Notes under the pieces: generated by a model
Database searches by the model: none
Seen by the model: only the letters and a program-made list of their open reading frames with translations
What the model was told of the DNA's origin: nothing
Position numbers and translations under genes: made by a program
Source of the DNA: Sphingobacterium multivorum
Lineage (GTDB): Bacteria; Bacteroidota; Bacteroidia; Sphingobacteriales; Sphingobacteriaceae
Assembly: GCF_900457465.1 (NCBI RefSeq)
Contig: NZ_UAUU01000002.1
Span: 496,001 to 560,000 of the forward strand
DNA length: 64,000 bases
Reading direction: 5' to 3'
In this document: positions 25,294 through 34,449 of the stretch, piece after piece
Numbering within the stretch: position 1 is the stretch's first letter
Layout of the letters: every line of letters begins with the position of its first letter

Positions 25294-25320
25294 AAACCTT
25301 TTCGGGCTAATTAGTTGAGA

Positions 25321-25698
25321 TTATTTAATCTCAACAACAGCACCAGCTTCTTCTAATTGTTTTTTCAAAGCTTCTGCTTCGTCTTTAGATACACCAGCTT
25401 TTAATTCTTTAGGTGCTCCGTCAACTAAATCTTTAGCTTCTTTCAAGCCTAATCCAGCTAAATCTTTAACCAATTTAACTACAGCTAATTTTTGACCACC
25501 AGCTTCTTTCAAGATAACGTCAAATGAAGTTTTCTCTTCTGCAGCAGCAGCACCACCTTCAGCTGGAGCAGCAGCTACAGCAACAGCAGCAGCAGCAGGC
25601 TCGATGCCATACTCGTCTTTTAAGATATCAGCTAATTCTTTAACTTCTTTTACTGTTAAGTTAACTAACTGTTCAGCAAGTTGTTTTAAATCTGCCAT
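25321..25698 (-). CDS. rplL: 50S ribosomal protein L7/L12
   Basis: A 125-residue stalk protein that recruits translation factors to the ribosome. It has an N-terminal dimerisation helix pair, an Ala- and Gly-rich hinge (about residues 34-55), and the C-terminal factor-binding domain with [20 protein letters not shown] and [16 protein letters not shown]. Length and layout are standard. It lies between rplJ and rpoB, separated from rpoB by a hairpin. Confidence 0.98.
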   Translation of the reverse strand: MADLKQLAEQLVNLTVKEVKELADILKDEYGIEPAAAAVAVAAAPAEGGAAAAEEKTSFDVILKEAGGQKLAVVKLVKDLAGLGLKEAKDLVDGAPKELKAGVSKDEAEALKKQLEEAGAVVEIK

Positions 25699-25776
25699 TT
25701 TATTTTGAATTTTTGAATGTACTTTATAAAAATTGTTAATTAAATTGTAACGAATGTTTCTGTTCTAGAGGATTCG

Positions 25777-26295
25777 TTAACCTCTTTCTTCTAAAGCTTT
25801 TACTAAACCTGCAACAGTATTTCCTCCTGATTGAAGAGCTGAAATAACATTTTTCGCAGGAGATTCCAAGGCTGCGATAACATCCGCAATAAGCTCGTTT
25901 TTAGATTTAAGATTAACTAATGCAGTTAATTGATTATCTCCAACGAATGCAGTTGCTTCAATGAAAGCCGCTTTTAACAACGGTTTTTCACCTGATTTAC
26001 GCAATTCTTTGATTAATTTCGCAGGTGCGTTAGCGACTTCTGAAAACATCATTGTAGACGCTCCTTTAAGCGTTCCAAAGATTTCTTCTTCATCAACACC
26101 AGCTTCGATTAATGCTTTCTTGATTAAAGTGTTTTTTACAGCTTTAATTTCGATGCCTTGTTCAAAACATTTACGACGAATGTTATTCACTTTTTCAACT
26201 GACAACTCAGCAGTATCGGTAATATAGAAGTTACCGTAAGATTTAATCTGTTCGGCCAAAGCTAGAACAATTTCTTGTTTTTCTTCTTTTCTCAT
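25777..26295 (-). CDS. rplJ: 50S ribosomal protein L10
   Basis: A 172-residue protein that anchors L7/L12 dimers to 23S rRNA. The N-terminal rRNA-binding domain has MRKEEKQEIVLALAEQ and the NNIRRKCFEQGIE helix; the C-terminal helix that carries L12 is also present. It starts 2 bp after rplA, and rplL follows after 78 bp. Confidence 0.97.
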   Translation of the reverse strand: MRKEEKQEIVLALAEQIKSYGNFYITDTAELSVEKVNNIRRKCFEQGIEIKAVKNTLIKKALIEAGVDEEEIFGTLKGASTMMFSEVANAPAKLIKELRKSGEKPLLKAAFIEATAFVGDNQLTALVNLKSKNELIADVIAALESPAKNVISALQSGGNTVAGLVKALEERG

Positions 26296-26297
26296 GA

Positions 26298-26996
26298 TTA
26301 AATACCTGCTACTGATTTAGTCTCAATATGAATACCAGGACTCATAGTTGAGGAAATGTGAATACTTTTAAAGTAAGTTCCTTTAGCTGCAGATGGTTTC
26401 AAACGAGCTAGAGTTTGTAATACCTCTAGTGCGTTATCATATATCTTATCTGCATCGAACGACGCTTTACCAATAGAAGTATGGATGATACCGGTTTTGT
26501 CAACTTTGAAATCGATCTTACCACCTTTTACATCTGTTACAGCTTTACCAACTTCTGTTGTAACTGTACCAGTTTTAGGGTTAGGCATCAAGTTTCTTGG
26601 ACCTAAAATACGACCCAATTTACCAACTTTAGCCATAACACTAGGCATAGTAATAATGATATCAACGTCAGTCCAACCACCTTCAATTTTGCTGATGTAA
26701 TCATCTAAACCTACGTAGTCTGCACCTGCCGCTTTAGCTTCTTCTTCCTTATCAGGAGTACATAAAACTAATACACGAACAGTTTTACCAGTACCGTGAG
26801 GTAATGTTGCAATACCACGAACCATTTGATTTGCTTTACGAGGATCTACGCCCAAACGAACGTCGATATCCACAGAAGCATCAAATTTGGTCAATGAGAT
26901 TTCTTTAACTAAAGCCGAAGCTTCTTTCAAAGAGTATGCTTTACCAGCTTCAATTTTGGATAGTGCCGCTTTTTGATTTTTTGTTAATCTAGCCAC
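26298..26996 (-). CDS. rplA: 50S ribosomal protein L1
   Basis: A 232-residue protein of the L1 stalk, which helps release tRNA from the E site and in many bacteria represses its own operon. Seen: [19 protein letters not shown] at the start, [22 protein letters not shown] segment near residue 45, and [19 protein letters not shown] near 130. It starts 22 bp after rplK. Confidence 0.98.
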   Translation of the reverse strand: MARLTKNQKAALSKIEAGKAYSLKEASALVKEISLTKFDASVDIDVRLGVDPRKANQMVRGIATLPHGTGKTVRVLVLCTPDKEEEAKAAGADYVGLDDYISKIEGGWTDVDIIITMPSVMAKVGKLGRILGPRNLMPNPKTGTVTTEVGKAVTDVKGGKIDFKVDKTGIIHTSIGKASFDADKIYDNALEVLQTLARLKPSAAKGTYFKSIHISSTMSPGIHIETKSVAGI

Positions 26997-27018
26997 TTTT
27001 CTTAAATTGATTTCTTAA

Positions 27019-27462
27019 TTAATTGTTCCAAGGAGCATTACCTGATACAGTAATACCCATACTACGTGCTGTACCAGCTACCATTCTCATAGCAGCCTCT
27101 ACAGTAAATGCATTTAAATCAGGCATTTTATCTTTAGCGATTGTCTCAACTTGTTCCCAAGTGATAGCCGCAACTTTTTTACGGTTAGGCTCGCCAGATC
27201 CACTTTTTAATTTAGCAGCGTCTTTCAACTGAACTGCTACCGGTGGAGTCTTGATGATAAAATCGAATGATTTATCAGCGTAAACTGTAATGACAACAGG
27301 TAATACTTGACCTGGTTTGTCTTGCGTACGAGCGTTAAACTGCTTACAGAAATCCATAATATTCACACCTTTAGCACCTAATGCAGGTCCTACTGGAGGT
27401 GAAGGATTCGCAGCTCCGCCCTTAACTTGTAATTTTACTAACGCACTGACTTCTTTTGCCAT
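27019..27462 (-). CDS. rplK: 50S ribosomal protein L11
   Basis: A 147-residue protein of the GTPase-associated centre, needed for stringent-response sensing. It has [20 protein letters not shown] at the N-terminus and the C-terminal rRNA-binding domain ending in [10 protein letters not shown]. It is the first gene of the rplKAJL-rpoBC unit, with its own promoter at 27559-27589. Confidence 0.98.
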   Translation of the reverse strand: MAKEVSALVKLQVKGGAANPSPPVGPALGAKGVNIMDFCKQFNARTQDKPGQVLPVVITVYADKSFDFIIKTPPVAVQLKDAAKLKSGSGEPNRKKVAAITWEQVETIAKDKMPDLNAFTVEAAMRMVAGTARSMGITVSGNAPWNN

Positions 27463-27558
27463 TTTGTTTTGAATTTAATTTTGTTAAATGTCTGTTAGTA
27501 AGTTGGAAGCAAATAACGTAACATTCATCGGCCAGGACGTAACACCCCAACCGAGGTG

Positions 27559-27589
27559 CAAAGTTAATAAGAAGATTTGAATCCTGCAA
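27559..27589 (-). promoter_or_regulatory. Promoter of rplKAJL-rpoBC
   Basis: On the minus strand TTG (27589-27587), a 20-nt spacer and TAACTTTG (27566-27559) match the Bacteroidota consensus. It gives a leader of about 90 nt before rplK. Confidence 0.75.
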
Positions 27590-27729
27590 GTATCTAACTT
27601 TTAATTTTTCAGGAATTTATGTTTTTTTTATCCCTACCTAGACCCGACATCCTATTACAAAAAAATAATCTTAGCACTTTTCTAAAAATTAAGGCTAAAA
27701 AAATCGGTTTTAACGAAGTCACATCAGCT

Positions 27730-29337
27730 CTACTGCCTTTTAATAATCTTCAACACCTTATCCAATACCGGATCTTTCCCTTTGAATACATCATCAACAT
27801 TTCGTACAATGGAAACATCCGGCATAACACCCCGTCCAGCTTCGCTTACATGATAATAAGGCTTCACGTCCATTAAGCCAAAGCGCCACCTTAAATGGGA
27901 GTTTGGCAGTTTCAGTACAGGAAGAACTCCCGCAACAGTACCACTAGCAGCCCCGCCAGTCTCTTCACCAAAGAAAACAGCACGTTTCCCAACTTTCAGA
28001 TTTGTAGCAATCAAACTCGCTGCAGAAAAAGTCCCGCCATCGATCAATACAAATAAATCACCGCGATAGCGATTCGCCTTTGATTTTTCAATTTTGCTTC
28101 CCGTAAGATGGGTATAATTTATACCATCTTTGGAAAACGTCTTTGCCCAAGATACTACAGCACTTGGTATAATAAATGGTGATAAAACGGGATAAGACCA
28201 GCCTGGCAATCCTTTTACCTGATAAAATGGCAAGTTGAACTTTGAGCTGATCACTGCCGGCTGAACAAACTGGAATTTATCCGCTTCTACCAGATAGCTA
28301 TATAGTTCACGAACATCGGACAAACGTCCGCCCAGATTGCCACGAAGATCCAAGATCAGGTATTGAACCGAATTAAGCTCCAGTCGATCAAAAATCCTTC
28401 TATAGGCTTCTTTTGGACGCCCATAGGAAAAATCGACCACCTTCAATAAAGCAATACTGCTATCGCCTTTGACAGGGAAAGAGAGCTGTTTGCTCATTCT
28501 TTTTAGATTGGTATTATAGCCGAATATCTTGCGCTGCTTTTTCGTATCGGACTTCTTTTCGATTTGCTTATCCTTCTTTTCCGAAGGCTTTTTATTCGGT
28601 TTTTCCGTAGCCGCATGGTTTGTCCCGACCTTTCCCTTCTGTTCAGGTGCTTCAAATCTTCTGACAACAAACCGCTCATACGTACTATCAGCACGAGAAA
28701 ACACCACAGCAATAGAATCTCGATACCCCAATTCCAATTGGTAATACCGCGGTAATAAACGTTCAAAAGCCTGATCTATAAATGTTGTATTATACCCATC
28801 CGAGGTAAAGGTTGGGCGATATTTTGTGTACAAATTTTGTGGCTGTATCCCTTCAATAGCTAGAATTTTTGAACCGACAATCAGCGTTGAATCTGCCGTT
28901 CCATTTTTTGAAAGATACAATGTATTTTCTTGCCAATGAAATCCCAATTGTGAGAAGGGGCCCTTACTTTTTTGGTAACGTACTTTATCCTTACCTTTCG
29001 GGTCAAATTTGGAAATAAGTGGGCTTAAGGTCATATGTCCCTGCCGAACTTGAGACAGAACAGCTGCTAATGCCAGCTGAAACTGGTTGGGCAGTAAGGG
29101 TTGACGGATCGTAGAACGGAGGCTATCAAACTTAGTCTTTAATTGATCTTCCCCTATATACAAAAAAAGGTCCGGATGCATTTTCCATAAGTTACGCTCA
29201 ACATAGTTGATATCTTGCTGCATAGCTTCCACTGCCAGGGGAGTCTCGATAAATCGATTATACTTCTCGACATTTGCACAGCTCAGCAATGTCAGCACAT
29301 AAAACAATGCGAATAGATAAATACCTGGCCTTTTCAT
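27730..29337 (-). CDS. S41-family peptidase lipoprotein
   Basis: A 535-residue serine peptidase of the tail-specific/tricorn-core type. The signal peptide ends in a lipobox, LTLLSC, with Cys20, so it is likely a lipoprotein. The S41 core shows YLILDLRGNLGGRLSD near 326-341 and LFVLIDGGTFSAASLIA, in which Ser438 is the expected nucleophile, then FFGEETGGAASG (455-466). His101 in RQGHMTL is the usual partner in the tricorn-type tetrad. A Lys- and Glu-rich insert at about 240-272 looks disordered. It sits between nusG and rplK, where Bacteroidota normally have no gene. A hairpin separates it from nusG, and rplK has its own promoter. Confidence 0.87.
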   Translation of the reverse strand: MKRPGIYLFALFYVLTLLSCANVEKYNRFIETPLAVEAMQQDINYVERNLWKMHPDLFLYIGEDQLKTKFDSLRSTIRQPLLPNQFQLALAAVLSQVRQGHMTLSPLISKFDPKGKDKVRYQKSKGPFSQLGFHWQENTLYLSKNGTADSTLIVGSKILAIEGIQPQNLYTKYRPTFTSDGYNTTFIDQAFERLLPRYYQLELGYRDSIAVVFSRADSTYERFVVRRFEAPEQKGKVGTNHAATEKPNKKPSEKKDKQIEKKSDTKKQRKIFGYNTNLKRMSKQLSFPVKGDSSIALLKVVDFSYGRPKEAYRRIFDRLELNSVQYLILDLRGNLGGRLSDVRELYSYLVEADKFQFVQPAVISSKFNLPFYQVKGLPGWSYPVLSPFIIPSAVVSWAKTFSKDGINYTHLTGSKIEKSKANRYRGDLFVLIDGGTFSAASLIATNLKVGKRAVFFGEETGGAASGTVAGVLPVLKLPNSHLRWRFGLMDVKPYYHVSEAGRGVMPDVSIVRNVDDVFKGKDPVLDKVLKIIKRQ

Positions 29338-29351
29338 TTATGGTAAGATAC

Positions 29352-29385
29352 AAAAAAAAGCCTTCCAATTTTCATGAAAAGCTTT
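29352..29385 (-). terminator. Terminator candidate after nusG
   Basis: On the minus strand AAAGCTTTTC pairs with GGAAGGCTTT, including two G-U pairs, then a T-run follows. It ends only 15 nt before the S41 peptidase ATG, so that gene depends on read-through or on an unseen promoter. Confidence 0.65.
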
Positions 29386-29407
29386 TCTCTATCGTTAATT
29401 ACTAATC

Positions 29408-29953
29408 TTACTCTTTTTCTACTTGCATGTAGTTCAGTTCAAGTGGAGTCTTACGACCGAAGACTTTCACCATGACGATTAATTTCTTTTTATCTTCGTG
29501 GACTTCTTCGATCTCTCCAGTAAATCCGTTGAAAGGACCATCGTTTACTTTCACTGTTTCACCCACATAGTAAGGAACGTTAATGGTTTCACCTTGTTCT
29601 GCCATTTCATCCACTTTACCTAAGATACGATTCACTTCTGCTTGGCGTAAAGGGACAGCATTACCAGCTTTATCTCCCAAGAAACCAATGACGCTATTGA
29701 TATTTTTGATGATGTGCTCCAACTCACCGTCAAGAGCTGCTTCCAATAAAACATAACCAGGGTAGTAGTTACGTTCTTTAGCAACTTTCTTTCCATCGCG
29801 CATCAAGTAGTATTTTTCCATTGGAATCAACACCTGAGGAATCAAGTGCTCAATACCTAAACGGCTAACTTCGGCATCAATATATTGCTTTACTTTCTTT
29901 TCTTTACCACTTACAGCACGAACTACGTACCACTTTAAACCTTGATCTGCCAT
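29408..29953 (-). CDS. nusG: Transcription termination/antitermination protein NusG
   Basis: A 181-residue factor that binds RNA polymerase and couples it to Rho or the ribosome. It has the N-terminal NGN domain with LKWYVVRAVSGKEKKVK and RNYYPGYVLLEA, and a C-terminal KOW domain with VNDGPFNGFTGEIEEV. It starts 20 bp after secE. Confidence 0.97.
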   Translation of the reverse strand: MADQGLKWYVVRAVSGKEKKVKQYIDAEVSRLGIEHLIPQVLIPMEKYYLMRDGKKVAKERNYYPGYVLLEAALDGELEHIIKNINSVIGFLGDKAGNAVPLRQAEVNRILGKVDEMAEQGETINVPYYVGETVKVNDGPFNGFTGEIEEVHEDKKKLIVMVKVFGRKTPLELNYMQVEKE

Positions 29954-29973
29954 AAATAAATACGATTGAAAAA

Positions 29974-30168
29974 TTAAGAAGCAATACCGTACAAGAATTC
30001 TAACCCTACACTTGAAGCTTTATCCATTACAAAGACAACCAATGCAATAAGAAGAGACGCAACAAGCACAATAACAGCTGAACTTTGTAACTGAGACCAT
30101 GTAGGCCAAGTCACTTTCTCAGTGATCTCTACATAAGAGTCTTTAAAAAAATCAAGTACTTTTGCCAT
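29974..30168 (-). CDS. secE: Preprotein translocase subunit SecE
   Basis: A 64-residue protein with one transmembrane helix (about residues 32-52), the minimal form found outside Proteobacteria. The amphipathic segment with VTWPTWSQLQSSAVIVL is the conserved SecE core that clamps SecY. It is the first protein gene after tRNA-Trp, and nusG follows after 20 bp. Confidence 0.95.
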   Translation of the reverse strand: MAKVLDFFKDSYVEITEKVTWPTWSQLQSSAVIVLVASLLIALVVFVMDKASSVGLEFLYGIAS

Positions 30169-30190
30169 TTTAGTTTATCTGTTTTTATAA

Positions 30191-30263
30191 GCACGGGCAC
30201 CAGGACTCGAACCCAGACCAAAGGTTTTGGAGACCTTCGTTCTACCTTTAAACTATGCCCGTG
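30191..30263 (-). tRNA. tRNA-Trp(CCA)
   Basis: 73-nt cloverleaf with acceptor CACGGGC/GCCCGTG, anticodon CCA in CTCCAAA and T-loop GGTTCGAGTCC. It lies between tuf and secE, as in many Bacteroidota. Confidence 0.94.
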
Positions 30264-30282
30264 TATTTCTTATTTTGTGATG

Positions 30283-30313
30283 CAAATATAGTGTTTTAAA
30301 CCACTTTCTGCAA
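30283..30313 (-). promoter_or_regulatory. Promoter of tRNA-Trp-secE-nusG
   Basis: On the minus strand TTG (30313-30311), a 20-nt spacer and TATATTTG (30290-30283). It lies just past the tuf terminator. Confidence 0.75.
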
Positions 30314-30359
30314 ATCTTTTTTTACTTTTTTTTATTTTAATCCGATAAATCGCTTATCG

Positions 30360-30397
30360 AAAAAATAAGCTAATCAACCTCAGTCGATTAGCTTATT
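30360..30397 (-). terminator. Terminator of tuf
   Basis: A perfect 12-bp stem, AATAAGCTAATC with GATTAGCTTATT, and a 10-nt loop, followed by a T-run on the minus strand. Confidence 0.9.
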
Positions 30398-30425
30398 CTA
30401 TGTGATTCTGAATCTTTATTAAAGA

Positions 30426-31610
30426 CTAGATAATTTCAGTTACCTGACCAGCACCTACTGTACGACCACCCTCACGGATAGCGAAACGTAGACCTTTTTC
30501 CATTGCAATAGCAGAAATTAATTTCACGCTGATTGTAACGTTATCACCTGGCATAACCATTTCAGTGCCTTCTGGTAAAGAGATCTCTCCAGTTACGTCA
30601 GTTGTACGGAAATAGAATTGAGGACGGTATTTGTTGAAGAATGGAGTGTGACGACCACCTTCAGCTTTTGACAATACGTAAACCTCAGCTTTGAAATGAT
30701 CGTGCGGAGTTACTGAACCTGGTTTACAGATAACCATACCACGTTTGATATCAGTTTTCTCAATACCACGTAACAATAAACCCACGTTATCACCAGCCTC
30801 ACCGTAATCTAAGATTTTACGGAACATCTCAACACCTGTTACTGTAGATTTCAAGTTCTCAGCACCCATACCTAAGATCTCAACTGGATCACCAGAGTTG
30901 ATTACACCTCTTTCGATACGACCTGTAGCAACTGTACCACGACCTGTGATCGAGAATACGTCTTCTACTGGCATCAAGAAAGGTAAATCAGTCAAACGTG
31001 GAGGAATTGGAATGTAGTTATCTACAGCATCCATTAATTCCATGATTTTCTCAACCCACTCAGGCTCACCGTTCAATGCACCTAAAGCAGAACCTTTGAT
31101 TACAGGGATATCATCACCAGGGAATTCGTAGAATGATAATAACTCACGAACTTCCATTTCAACTAAGTCTAACAACTCAGGGTCATCAACTAAGTCAGTT
31201 TTGTTCATGAATACTACTAACGCAGGAACACCTACTTGGCGAGCCAACAAGATGTGCTCACGAGTTTGAGGCATAGGACCATCAGTCGCAGCAACTACGA
31301 TGATAGCACCGTCCATTTGAGCAGCACCAGTTACCATGTTCTTAACGTAGTCAGCGTGACCTGGACAGTCAACGTGTGCATAGTGACGGTTAGCTGTAGA
31401 ATATTCTACGTGTGCAGTATTGATTGTGATACCACGCTCTTTTTCTTCAGGAGCAGAGTCAATTGAATCAAATGAACGAGCTTCTGACAAACCTTTATCA
31501 GCCAATACTTTAGTGATAGCAGCTGTAGTTGTAGTTTTACCGTGGTCAACGTGACCGATAGTACCAATGTTTAAGTGTGGTTTACTACGGTCAAATTTCT
31601 CTTTTGCCAT
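30426..31610 (-). CDS. tuf: Elongation factor Tu
   Basis: A 394-residue GTPase that brings aminoacyl-tRNA to the ribosome. The G domain shows GHVDHGKTT (P-loop, about 18-26), RGITINTAH (switch I), DCPGH (about 80-84) and NKTD (about 135-138); the two beta-barrel domains follow. It is preceded by four tRNA genes on the same strand and closed by a strong terminator. Confidence 0.98.
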   Translation of the reverse strand: MAKEKFDRSKPHLNIGTIGHVDHGKTTTTAAITKVLADKGLSEARSFDSIDSAPEEKERGITINTAHVEYSTANRHYAHVDCPGHADYVKNMVTGAAQMDGAIIVVAATDGPMPQTREHILLARQVGVPALVVFMNKTDLVDDPELLDLVEMEVRELLSFYEFPGDDIPVIKGSALGALNGEPEWVEKIMELMDAVDNYIPIPPRLTDLPFLMPVEDVFSITGRGTVATGRIERGVINSGDPVEILGMGAENLKSTVTGVEMFRKILDYGEAGDNVGLLLRGIEKTDIKRGMVICKPGSVTPHDHFKAEVYVLSKAEGGRHTPFFNKYRPQFYFRTTDVTGEISLPEGTEMVMPGDNVTISVKLISAIAMEKGLRFAIREGGRTVGAGQVTEII

Positions 31611-31682
31611 GTTTATGCGAATTAGTAATTATAAATTATTTCTATTTGTTATATACTCTTGCTTAACTTTTACACAAGTACG

Positions 31683-31754
<72 letters not shown>

Positions 31755-31849
31755 TTACTAAAAAACCTTATTTACGTATTAATGCCCCCACCTTTAGATA
31801 CATTATTATCAAAGAAGATAGAGACTAAATTTAATACTTGAAAAATTTG

Positions 31850-31922
31850 AGCGGAAGACGAGGTTCGAACTCGCGACCTATAGCTTGGAAGGCTATCGCT
31901 CTACCAACTGAGCTACTTCCGC
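31850..31922 (-). tRNA. tRNA-Gly(TCC)
   Basis: 73-nt cloverleaf with acceptor GCGGAAG/CTTCCGC, anticodon TCC in CTTCCAA and T-loop AGTTCGAACCT. Confidence 0.96.
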
Positions 31923-31972
31923 TTAATAATTAGAAACTAGAGTAAATCTAACACCCTAATTAAAATAAAGTG

Positions 31973-32053
31973 TGGAGGGAGAAGGATTCGAACCTTCGAA
32001 GCCGAAGCAACGGATTTACAGTCCGTCCCATTTGACCGCTCTGGAACCCCTCC
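31973..32053 (-). tRNA. tRNA-Tyr(GTA)
   Basis: 81-nt class II tRNA with a long variable arm, anticodon GTA in CTGTAAA and T-loop GGTTCGAATCC. Confidence 0.95.
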
Positions 32054-32079
32054 AGACCTGTAACTTTCGTTACATTTAG

Positions 32080-32152
<73 letters not shown>

Positions 32153-32222
32153 TTCTAATATCTTTATTTAAACTTACATTCTATCAACGTCTGACCAAGT
32201 ATTTCTACCTTTTCAGCGAGTG

Positions 32223-32253
32223 CAAATATCGAATTTACTTTTGATTTCTGCAA
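32223..32253 (-). promoter_or_regulatory. Promoter of the tRNA-tuf operon (proximal)
   Basis: On the minus strand TTG (32253-32251), a 20-nt spacer and GATATTTG (32230-32223), one mismatch to TAnnTTTG. Confidence 0.5.
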
Positions 32254-32333
32254 GTTTATTTTTTATTTTTTTTCATTTAAAGAACTAAGCAAACTTTCGT
32301 TGTTTTGAACCGTTGTTCCCTTGTTTGCTGATG

Positions 32334-32362
32334 CAAAGATAGACACAAAACTCACTTTACAA
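32334..32362 (-). promoter_or_regulatory. Promoter of the tRNA-tuf operon (distal)
   Basis: On the minus strand TTG (32362-32360), an 18-nt spacer and TATCTTTG (32341-32334), full matches to both elements. Confidence 0.65.
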
Positions 32363-32446
32363 AAATATTTGTCAAAAAAAAAAGACAGTTTTTGGCAATT
32401 ATACTGATATGCAGCACAATAATTTTTGATTGCATATTTACCTGTT

Positions 32447-32475
32447 TTGGTTATTTGGCTAATATACTATCTTTG
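32447..32475 (+). promoter_or_regulatory. Promoter of the outer-membrane protein gene
   Basis: TTG (32447-32449), an 18-nt spacer and TATCTTTG (32468-32475). The -7 element ends only 3 nt before the likely start codon at 32479, so the mRNA may have almost no leader. Confidence 0.6.
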
Positions 32476-32478
32476 GGC

Positions 32479-33642
32479 ATGCAAATTTTACCGCAATCAC
32501 TTTCAAAACTTACCCGATACTCCGTACTATTTACGGTACTTTTAATGGGATCGGCCGAATTGAAAGCTCAAAATATTATTCAAAAATTGAGTAAAAAATT
32601 TCTTTCCGCTGAAAGAGATTCTACACGTTCCGGTAGTTTTATGGTTTTACCGGCCGTTGGTTATGCGCAGGAAACGGGCGTTGAATACGGCCTGGCGAGC
32701 GCTTATAATTTTTATCTGGACAAATCTGATCCCAAAATCCGCACCTCTACGGTCATGGTCATGGGAACCTTTACATCCAATAGTCAGTCCAATTTCAAAC
32801 TGCAGACAGATCTTTGGACTAAAAACAACGACTACCATCTGATTAGTGAAATGCGTTACCGTAATTGGCCCTTTAACTATTATGGCGTCGGTATGGACAC
32901 CTGGAAGGCAGATGAAGAACGCATTGATCAAAAATTATTTCGCGTCAAACTCGAAGCTGAGAAAAAAATCAGCAACAACCTCTATTCGGGCATCAACATT
33001 CAATACGACAACTTCACCATTCGTACCGATAGTGCCGATCGTATTTTCAATCATTCCGATCTTATTGGAAAGCATGGCGGGCAACAGCTACTTGTAGGTA
33101 TTTCGCAATTGTTTGACAATAGGGATAACGTTTCTTATACAACAAGGGGGTATTATGCTAAATTGCGACTGGCCTATGCTCCAAAGTTATGGACAAGTAC
33201 TGATTTTACGGGGGCAAACCTCGACGTGGATCTGCGTGGCTTTATTCCCCTGCACAACCAAGTCACACTGGCCCTGCAAGGAATCTTTCGTTCCACATTT
33301 GGAAAAACCGTCCCATTTTACAACTACCGTGAGCTCGGTGGAGACATGATGATGCGCGGATATTACCTCGGACGTTACCGGGACAAGAATTACCTTGCCT
33401 CCCAAGCTGAACTGCGTTATCGCTTTCATCCACGCTTTGGTATTGTTGGTTTTTCAGGGCTAGGATCAACCTTTTCAAAGGAAAATAGCAGCCGATATGT
33501 CGCAAGTTATGGCGGTGGCTTAAGATATTTCTTTAGTCTCGAACACAATAGCAGCATACGCTTTGATTATTCCTTTGGCGAACAAAGACCTGGAGAAAAA
33601 CGACAATCGGGTTTCTATCTGTCCCTAAGTGAAGCTTTTTAA
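32479..33642 (+). CDS. BamA/TamA-like outer-membrane beta-barrel protein (surface antigen)
   Basis: A 387-residue protein with a signal peptide (about 1-31, ending near ELKAQ) and a C-terminal beta-barrel of the Omp85/surface-antigen type. The body is made of alternating amphipathic strands rich in Tyr, Arg and Gly. Seen: DNRDNVSYTTRGYYAKLRL and RELGGDMMMRGYYLGRYRD, resembling the conserved GG...RGY element of Omp85 barrels, and a final strand ending in aromatic Phe (YLSLSEAF). No POTRA domain is visible, so it is a barrel-only member, common in Bacteroidota. I use the ATG at 32479; a longer frame from 32392 would put 29 extra residues before the signal. Function unknown. Confidence 0.8.
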   Translation: MQILPQSLSKLTRYSVLFTVLLMGSAELKAQNIIQKLSKKFLSAERDSTRSGSFMVLPAVGYAQETGVEYGLASAYNFYLDKSDPKIRTSTVMVMGTFTSNSQSNFKLQTDLWTKNNDYHLISEMRYRNWPFNYYGVGMDTWKADEERIDQKLFRVKLEAEKKISNNLYSGINIQYDNFTIRTDSADRIFNHSDLIGKHGGQQLLVGISQLFDNRDNVSYTTRGYYAKLRLAYAPKLWTSTDFTGANLDVDLRGFIPLHNQVTLALQGIFRSTFGKTVPFYNYRELGGDMMMRGYYLGRYRDKNYLASQAELRYRFHPRFGIVGFSGLGSTFSKENSSRYVASYGGGLRYFFSLEHNSSIRFDYSFGEQRPGEKRQSGFYLSLSEAF

Positions 33643-33684
33643 TAAACAAGAGCATCCATAAATATATGGATGCTCTTGTTTATT
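33641..33684 (+). terminator. Terminator of the outer-membrane protein gene
   Basis: A perfect 20-bp inverted repeat with a 4-nt AATA loop, overlapping the stop codon. It is A-rich at its start and T-rich at its end, so it may act in both directions. Confidence 0.88.
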
Positions 33685-33820
33685 CTTGCCGAATGACAGC
33701 TACCTGTTCCTCTTCGCTCTCCTCTCCTGTATCCTTAAACTTCAGATAAAATATTTAATGCCTTAGGGAACGTGGCCCATGACTGCCTATCGACAGCCAA
33801 AAAATGGTCGAAACAGTAGC

Positions 33821-34348
33821 CTAAAATCGTATCAGAAAATGCTCTTTTCGTTGTTCTTTTCTAAAGTAAACCAACCCAATTCGGTATAGATCTATGGTAA
33901 CCACAACACGATTATCCTGTTTCAGCTTGTTCCAGTAGGCTTCCCTTTTCGCTGACACATGGGGTTCGTTTATAATCAATAGATCTCGATCGCCAACATT
34001 TCCCAAAAAATTCAGGTCAAGATCGTCCAGGTCGATATAATAAATATGTCGGTACGCATAGCTTCCGCATTGGTCCTGCAGAAGACTCTGATAACTTCCG
34101 ATCGGACGATCGGCCCAATAACTAAAATTGTCGTAGGCAAATGTGTTTAATAACCGATCGATTAATGCATACTTTTTCTGCTCTACCTTGCTTCCGTTTT
34201 GAATAGTTTGCGGTAATTCCGAAACGCTCTCCTTGGATGTCTTTTGATAGATCACTTCGTCTACCAATTTATAAACAAAAGGAGAATGGGTCCCATGGCG
34301 ACTATGGGATACAAAATAATGCCGCCAATACTTAAGCATGTAGTTCAT
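33821..34348 (-). CDS. Shortened protein related to class I SAM-dependent methyltransferases
   Basis: A 175-residue protein. Both ends resemble a methyltransferase family frequent in Bacteroidota: the start has SRHGTHSPFVYKLVDEVIY, and the end has VVVTIDLYRIGLVYFRKEQ followed by a FLIRF terminus. The family is usually about 240-260 residues. Here the middle lacks the glycine-rich AdoMet motif (normally near LELGTSLG), and the region after RLLNTFAYDNFSYW is different. It may therefore be a non-catalytic descendant. No frameshift is evident, since the frame is open throughout. It sits alone between the barrel protein and the histidine kinase. The family assignment rests on recall of the two end motifs. 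Confidence 0.55.
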   Translation of the reverse strand: MNYMLKYWRHYFVSHSRHGTHSPFVYKLVDEVIYQKTSKESVSELPQTIQNGSKVEQKKYALIDRLLNTFAYDNFSYWADRPIGSYQSLLQDQCGSYAYRHIYYIDLDDLDLNFLGNVGDRDLLIINEPHVSAKREAYWNKLKQDNRVVVTIDLYRIGLVYFRKEQRKEHFLIRF

Positions 34349-34449
34349 TTCGCTGCAAACATCGCTAAATTTTATGATTTTTCACATGGAACATCAGGTT
34401 TAATTCCACTGAATACATACGGTTAAATTAGCTAGGCTACATAATATCT

